From Planctomycetia bacterium (GTDB lineage: Bacteria; Planctomycetota; Planctomycetia; Pirellulales; UBA1268), in the NCBI GenBank assembly GCA_026401075.1, contig JAPLNQ010000179.1:1-39887 (forward strand): DNA of 39,887 nt, in the 5' to 3' direction. Below the pieces are notes generated by a model that worked only from the letters and a program-made list of their open reading frames with translations, was not told the origin of the DNA and ran no database searches. Of this stretch, positions 37,701 to 39,887 are shown in pieces; position 1 is the stretch's first letter, and every line of letters begins with the position of its first letter. A program made the position numbers and the translations under genes.

Positions 37701-38537
37701 CGGACTGGTCGGCAGTCCATCCGTTGTTAACGTGTTTCCCGCGAAATTCGGGTTCGGGGGTGGGGCATTGCTCGGCGTGTCTTTGCTCGGCGTGCCGTCA
37801 TAGAGGTGCCACGGATTGGCGACATCGAGGTAGGCGATCACACCGGCCTCCACGCCGGAGGGGAGCTGGTCGAGGAAGTCGGTCACGACCCACGGCACAC
37901 CATCCGTGCTGAATGAGGGGTCCAGATAGTCGTAGAAGTGTTTGTTGTCAGTGTTGTAGTCGCCGATGTTGATGTAGGCGACGCTGGCTCCGCTGTTGGT
38001 GATGAAATTGATGTAATCGGTGGCCCAGTTTTGGAACGTGCCCCTGTTGGAGAGGTCAACGTTCAACGTCGCACCAGCGCCCGAGCCGCCGACGCCGCTG
38101 ATCGTGACGCTGGCGGTGCCTGTGTAGCCGGTGCCGTGGGCATCGACAGAGATGCTGACGACCTTGCCCGCGTCGGGGCCAGTGCCCAGAACGGCAGTGG
38201 CGGATGCCCCTGAGCCTGCGCCGTTGGCGTTGATCGACACCGTCGGCACACTTGTGTAGCCGGAGCCTCCGGCGGTGACCGTGATGCTCGTGACGGGGCC
38301 GCTCGTCGCCACGAACGAGATGTCCTGACCGAAGTGCGACACTTCAATCTTGGGGATGAGCGCCACCGGAGAAGCTTCCGCCGCCGCGTTCGACAGCGGG
38401 ACGATGCCTTGTCCATACTGCGAGGATTGGCCCGTGAGCGCGTGTCGCTTCTCGAGCAGTTCGAAGAGGGATGTGCGGCGGGGTGCGGCTCGCCGCAGGC
38501 TGGTCTTCGAGCGGGGCGAGTGCTTCTTCGATTTCAT
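31752..38537 (-). CDS. Giant repeat protein with LEPR-XLL-like N-terminus and cadherin-like domain
   Basis: 2,261 residues. The N-terminus is basic and then reads RRTSLFELLEKRHALTG, resembling the planctomycete LEPR-XLL export/anchor signature; there is no classical hydrophobic signal. Residues about 60-155 hold two glycine-rich repeats (GGSGYTSVPTVSI type). Residues about 160-455 are a globular, aromatic-rich domain with strands such as VAYINIGDYN, AGVIAYLDV and KFFTHYEADGEGAG. From about 456 to 1280 there are roughly fourteen more G-x-GY repeats, probably a beta-solenoid or beta-sandwich array. About 1280-1455 is a mixed region, 1455-1560 a cadherin-like domain (VSENAPTGTVIYTVDATD), and 1565-1930 Ig-like domains with VNDAP linkers. 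Residues 1936-2261 form a second aromatic-rich domain. Probably a surface or matrix protein; the globular domains are not recognised. Confidence 0.85.
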   Translation of the reverse strand: MKSKKHSPRSKTSLRRAAPRRTSLFELLEKRHALTGQSSQYGQGIVPLSNAAAEASPVALIPKIEVSHFGQDISFVATSGPVTSITVTAGGSGYTSVPTVSINANGAGSGASATAVLGTGPDAGKVVSISVDAHGTGYTGTASVTISGVGGSGAGATLNVDLSNRGTFQNWATDYINFITNSGASVAYINIGDYNTDNKHFYDYLDPSFSTDGVPWVVTDFLDQLPSGVEAGVIAYLDVANPWHLYDGTPSKDTPSNAPPPNPNFAGNTLTTDGLPTSPAPNNMYQSFQLVNAINVKQLLKGGTKFFTHYEADGEGAGAFETDTYYGFAEGPAAPKDPYHPLNLPVTPGHDWSWNPTTQAVNGWPVAGYGYAKWLWTALPHTVSNGVPNVVFTDVQAIDPTTWSTGNALPYQFGIIKYAQTSWLAYSPGPMVAYTENYWFGENHYMPGPGSAIAPDGTATINYVATPILNPPATGNTFASTPTVTFNQPRDGNGKLIGTAAQGYAIMGTGSIDQTALGNGFGGFFGNGIGSGYSTGVWIPATAGAGGSGYSKGTKDNLNVSFTPKVGDPQPTRPAVGYIDAVDGSGAITSITITDPGEGYTHEPTINLPATLGTPASPLVLLLPEDGYPQAKFPAPQGPGTQATGFVTVIPQSNTSYLGGIAGLTILDPGTGYAYTPSTAVTFGPLPLDPTTGGILGKTLPITSGGSGYTSAPTISIYKPQGGIGPTLRVNMIGDRVGSVDILTPGSGYSASALPTITVTPQPSSGYATASGPLAGPGGLEVTFDTTVDETYHFSPVVGEYPKARQSLVKTPALHAPVNASQSQIAQIVVTVLGDHYDTGKNSPYYMLNDDPTTIQKLSGGPNNNGVNPNYNGAYVPAINAAGSFPVDDTGRSSLTVIESGFGYSAGAVLGDPGAGYDNKMVYPVTFPEPAATQGTKRTAKGLLNVDSNGYATGITVTDPGQGYANVDDGANVTIPAPTGGKAATAKAYLSNFPTVSLSAPDASTFIAGGGTAAQAYVITGPTDPKNPQNSNASTGYIVTGIGFTYPGVGYATVPTFTISPPEAGAGNQTATVQALPALASKFSASSLPTITVQGSSIQGGANAYNWQISNGYGPGQVTGITMTAAGEKYASAPLVTFDPAPTGGKTATGLAMMGLQITVSGGANYKTAPTVAFGKPGPGGTQAMGIAVLGTGSQAGQVVAVTVTNYGSGYASAPTLAFTAAADDSGSGASATVLFDGTVSGIAITFAGYGYSTTSPPMIKIGYGTRATATATLGDLKEISPAALNTVYDFYKDSPELLAAMFNDPLYQDVALPKLKEAFYWPLQWNDFNTTNSTDGTKTAQQAIATFSIESLNRSNTFDASGNFTGPARTSLDSRYQSDANLSVPNTLGGTFAGLSSLSYENFVTFLNSAAKIIAAAAPAGSMTAKDVTFQIYDAAFLPVEWLVKQNANRWADTNAAPVLVSGLTGSVSENAPTGTVIYTVDATDIGATVADRDVTFSIKPGTGDAASVAINPRTGEVRLLASANYEAKKTYQFIVMATDGGTPALSAEKLVTVNVADVFELPAPPQISVPATFPVVEDTRTPLLFSGVPFTDTDSSVAKTMTVTLRVHDGVIAARSGAGVTVAGPATARTFTGSLTALNNYFTAVPGRISYTAAANNIHSRPLTITLSESYGTFRQSSTATSTIDVTAVNDAPKVWAPAVFRVTEDVASSLVWPAAPAAFTDIDSSLLTVTLAVADGTLAAIGTPLVAVGGTATSLTLRGAPADLNFYVRQPGNIQYTSALDNTSPRALTVTASDGQLQSGVVSRILIQAVNDAPMQNAASIVIGAAKNKPFVINQTMLKSATAAADVDSKRIAFIVDGVTAGKVEKWNGKAWAAIGAHTPLAARIVAAGQKLRWIAPQNAVGATAAFTVNAWDGQKASAVSSQVWVSIAAPDDNSLIYFLDDTTQTTHVPAGYGMIGEFSATARGTLTTNGRIVGESVSLKNNSKAIGYNIWPLIKDLFTSTTPVAEADKLALAQSILSNVLTNPGLSSKDEFPSPAEAKPTAKGGYVFWAQDFEFLPGNAPTDEVYAGVLAVMWAGRQVLGDAFPIYPVPSSSLFKTLGDDTPAQQGLYSSDHIIKGTGSTPYLASLGLKALPTDPAPPSGGEWNFLSLAYENKLIDGFFGQQYNSTFTGVITTDTKPFYSADLPYALMSSYADPAQVATGGPWNTVYNGNIPFHAGVYWEGVVDQSWGQPAATSQKLKPTQALLPTQAFGLYGRPS

Positions 38538-38613
38538 GGCAAGGACTTTCTAAAGGCGAGTTCTTGACCGCTGACGAGCGACGAAGACCGGAGGAGTTGA
38601 CGGAGCTCAGAAA

Positions 38614-38630
38614 GTTTTCACGGTGAAAAC
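38614..38630. promoter_or_regulatory. 17-bp palindrome upstream of the giant protein gene
   Basis: GTTTTCAC-G-GTGAAAAC is a perfect 8-bp inverted repeat around one base, about 77-93 bases before the giant gene start. Its symmetry, odd-base centre and AT-rich arms in GC-rich DNA fit a dimeric regulator site. The rest of the 288-base gap (38538-38825) shows no gene and no convincing promoter pair. Confidence 0.45.
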
Positions 38631-38825
38631 CCCGACACGACAGACTAACCCACGTTTCGCCCTGCTCCTAAAAGATTAAATGCCGGGAAAACGACTTGAG
38701 GAAAGGACATGCTGCCCTGAGCGACAGGCTCCAGATGGGCTCGCCGGGCACGGATCGCCGCCGTGGGACAGTCTGACGTGACGGCGGCCTGCGCCGGCGA
38801 GTGCGTCGGCCACGGGGCGACAGCC

Positions 38826-39488
38826 TCACGTGGCGATGAACTTCCGCTCCAGGTTGCCGAGCACTTTCGAGATCGGCAGGGGATCGGCGCCAGGAACCCG
38901 CTTGGCGGCCTCCACGCAGCGGCGCAGGTCGGCCACCATCTCGCGGATGTCGGAATCGCGAAAGAACGACTGCACCCAGAGCACGGCCACCCGCCGCTCA
39001 CCCGCAGTCACCGGCAACACCTCGTGGATCACCGTCGTCGGATAGGCATAGGCCCAGCCGGCAGCGAGCTTAGTCGACTGTCTCTCCGCGCCGGAGTGAT
39101 GGAGGCACAACTCGCCGCCTGCATAGCTCTCCGGCGGCGACAGGAAGATCGTCATCGAGATATCCTGCCGGATCGGAGGCATGCCGCTCATCACCGCATC
39201 GACGTGCGGGCCATACCCGTCGCCGACGCCATACTTCGAATAGATCGGCTGGGAATACCCGCTCGGCGAGAGCGCTTCGCGAAAGAGCCCGCTGCGGCGG
39301 AGCGCTGTTTCGAGGATCGCATCGAGCGACCCGATTCGGGGCCCGCGTCGCGACACCTGCCTGTTTGCCTTGACCTCGACTGCCATCCCCCGCGCGGTGG
39401 TGCGGCCGTCGTCATACTCCGCGACATCCATCAGCGCGTTGATCTCTGCGAGTTCGGCGGGGAGCAGGAGGTCTGGCAGCGTGAGCAT
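38826..39488 (-). CDS. piuC: Fe(II)/2-oxoglutarate dioxygenase, PiuC/YbiX (PKHD-type) family
   Basis: 220 residues from ATG 39488, supported by AAAGGA 5 bases upstream; the open frame continues upstream without a comparable site. The iron ligands are H95 and D97 in YGPHVDAVM and H155 in TTVIHEVLPV, and the 2-oxoglutarate-binding arginine is in TAGERRVAVLWVQSF (R165 or R166). DISMTIFLSPPESYAGGEL is the family core. Length and C-terminal helices fit the PKHD-type hydroxylase YbiX/PiuC, which is linked to iron-siderophore receptors in proteobacteria. No TonB-dependent receptor is seen nearby, so the substrate here is open. It diverges from the photolyase gene across 157 bases. Confidence 0.93.
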   Translation of the reverse strand: MLTLPDLLLPAELAEINALMDVAEYDDGRTTARGMAVEVKANRQVSRRGPRIGSLDAILETALRRSGLFREALSPSGYSQPIYSKYGVGDGYGPHVDAVMSGMPPIRQDISMTIFLSPPESYAGGELCLHHSGAERQSTKLAAGWAYAYPTTVIHEVLPVTAGERRVAVLWVQSFFRDSDIREMVADLRRCVEAAKRVPGADPLPISKVLGNLERKFIAT

Positions 39489-39645
39489 CGATGTCCTTTT
39501 TCGGTGGCTGAGGAACGGAGGCGGGCAGGGCGATAGAGGACTCGACTGTCGGGCTGATTGAAAAAGGGTACCATCACGGCCAGTGGCACGGGCTTCCGGC
39601 ACGTGGAAGCGCCGAAACGTTCGCAACGAGCCCTCTGGAAAAACG

Positions 39646-39887
39646 ATGGCCCCCGTCACGCTCGTCTGGTTTCGTCATGATCTGCGGCTGGATGACAATC
39701 CAGCCCTGGCCGCCGCCGCCGCACGTGGTGCGGTCGTGCCGGTATTCATCTGGGCTCCCGAGGAGGAGGCGCCCTGGGAGCCGGGGACGGCCTCGCGGTG
39801 GTGGCTGCATCAGTCGCTTGAGAAACTCGCCGCCACGCTCGAGAGGCTGGGCACGCCACTGGTGATCCGTCGTGGGCCGTCTCTGGA
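39646..39887 (+). CDS. phr: Deoxyribodipyrimidine photolyase, N-terminal part (runs off the window)
   Basis: The frame is open from ATG 39646 to the right window edge (80 codons). The sequence begins MAPVTLVWFRHDLRLDDNPAL, the hallmark start of the photolyase/cryptochrome alpha/beta domain. It continues GAVVPVFIWAPEEEAPWEPGTASRWWLHQSLEKLAATLERLGTPLVIRRG, where the SRWWLHQSL segment is also conserved. It would repair UV-induced pyrimidine dimers with FAD and an antenna chromophore. The catalytic FAD-binding half is outside the window, so the subclass and whether the gene is intact cannot be judged. Confidence 0.93.
   Translation, partial: MAPVTLVWFRHDLRLDDNPALAAAAARGAVVPVFIWAPEEEAPWEPGTASRWWLHQSLEKLAATLERLGTPLVIRRGPSL

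Overview
The window looks like a chromosome segment of a GC-rich planctomycete (Pirellulales-like). The evidence is the set of protein families: a DUF1559 pilin-like protein, DUF1549/DUF1553 cytochrome-like proteins (PSCyt1/PSD1) paired with DUF1501, a DUF1592/DUF1552 pair, Tat-signal Gfo/Idh/MocA oxidoreductases, a PQQ-like beta-propeller, and a giant surface protein with a LEPR-XLL-like N-terminus. I found no rRNA, tRNA, CRISPR array, IS element or phage module. No gene-free gap exceeds 300 bases.

Layout. Positions 1-4634 hold the end of a DUF1559 gene, a lipoprotein with thioredoxin-like and beta-propeller parts (minus), and a divergent LarA/DUF2088-like protein (plus). Positions 4645-13591 form a long minus-strand run. 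Read 5' to 3' it is DUF1592, DUF1552, a cupin related to mannose-6-phosphate isomerase, a sugar-phosphate isomerase/epimerase, a Gfo/Idh/MocA dehydrogenase and a signal peptidase I. This suggests sugar or polyol catabolism plus surface-protein handling. The gaps between the sugar genes carry a repeated hairpin element.

Positions 13701-23587 are mixed: an ABA4-like membrane protein, a DUF72 protein, a large FAD/Fe-S oxidase interrupted by an in-frame tandem repeat, a small conserved protein, a PQQ-like propeller protein, a secreted Gfo/Idh/MocA protein, and a cyanophycin-synthetase-like ATP-grasp protein whose Mur-ligase half lacks a recognisable P-loop (CphA2-like). Positions 23759-31591 are a four-gene plus-strand operon made of two PSCyt1/DUF1501 units in tandem, with ATGA overlaps. 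Just downstream lies the tail of another DUF1501 gene, identical at protein level and different only at synonymous sites.

Positions 31752-38537 encode one 2,261-residue repeat protein (minus). It is followed by a PiuC/YbiX-type Fe(II) dioxygenase (minus) and the start of a DNA photolyase (plus) that runs off the window.

The items most worth a second look are the giant protein, the CphA2-like enzyme, the repeat invading the oxidase gene, and the DUF1501 tail remnant. I do not see a clearly new defence or mobile system. All family calls come from reading the sequence, not from a database search.
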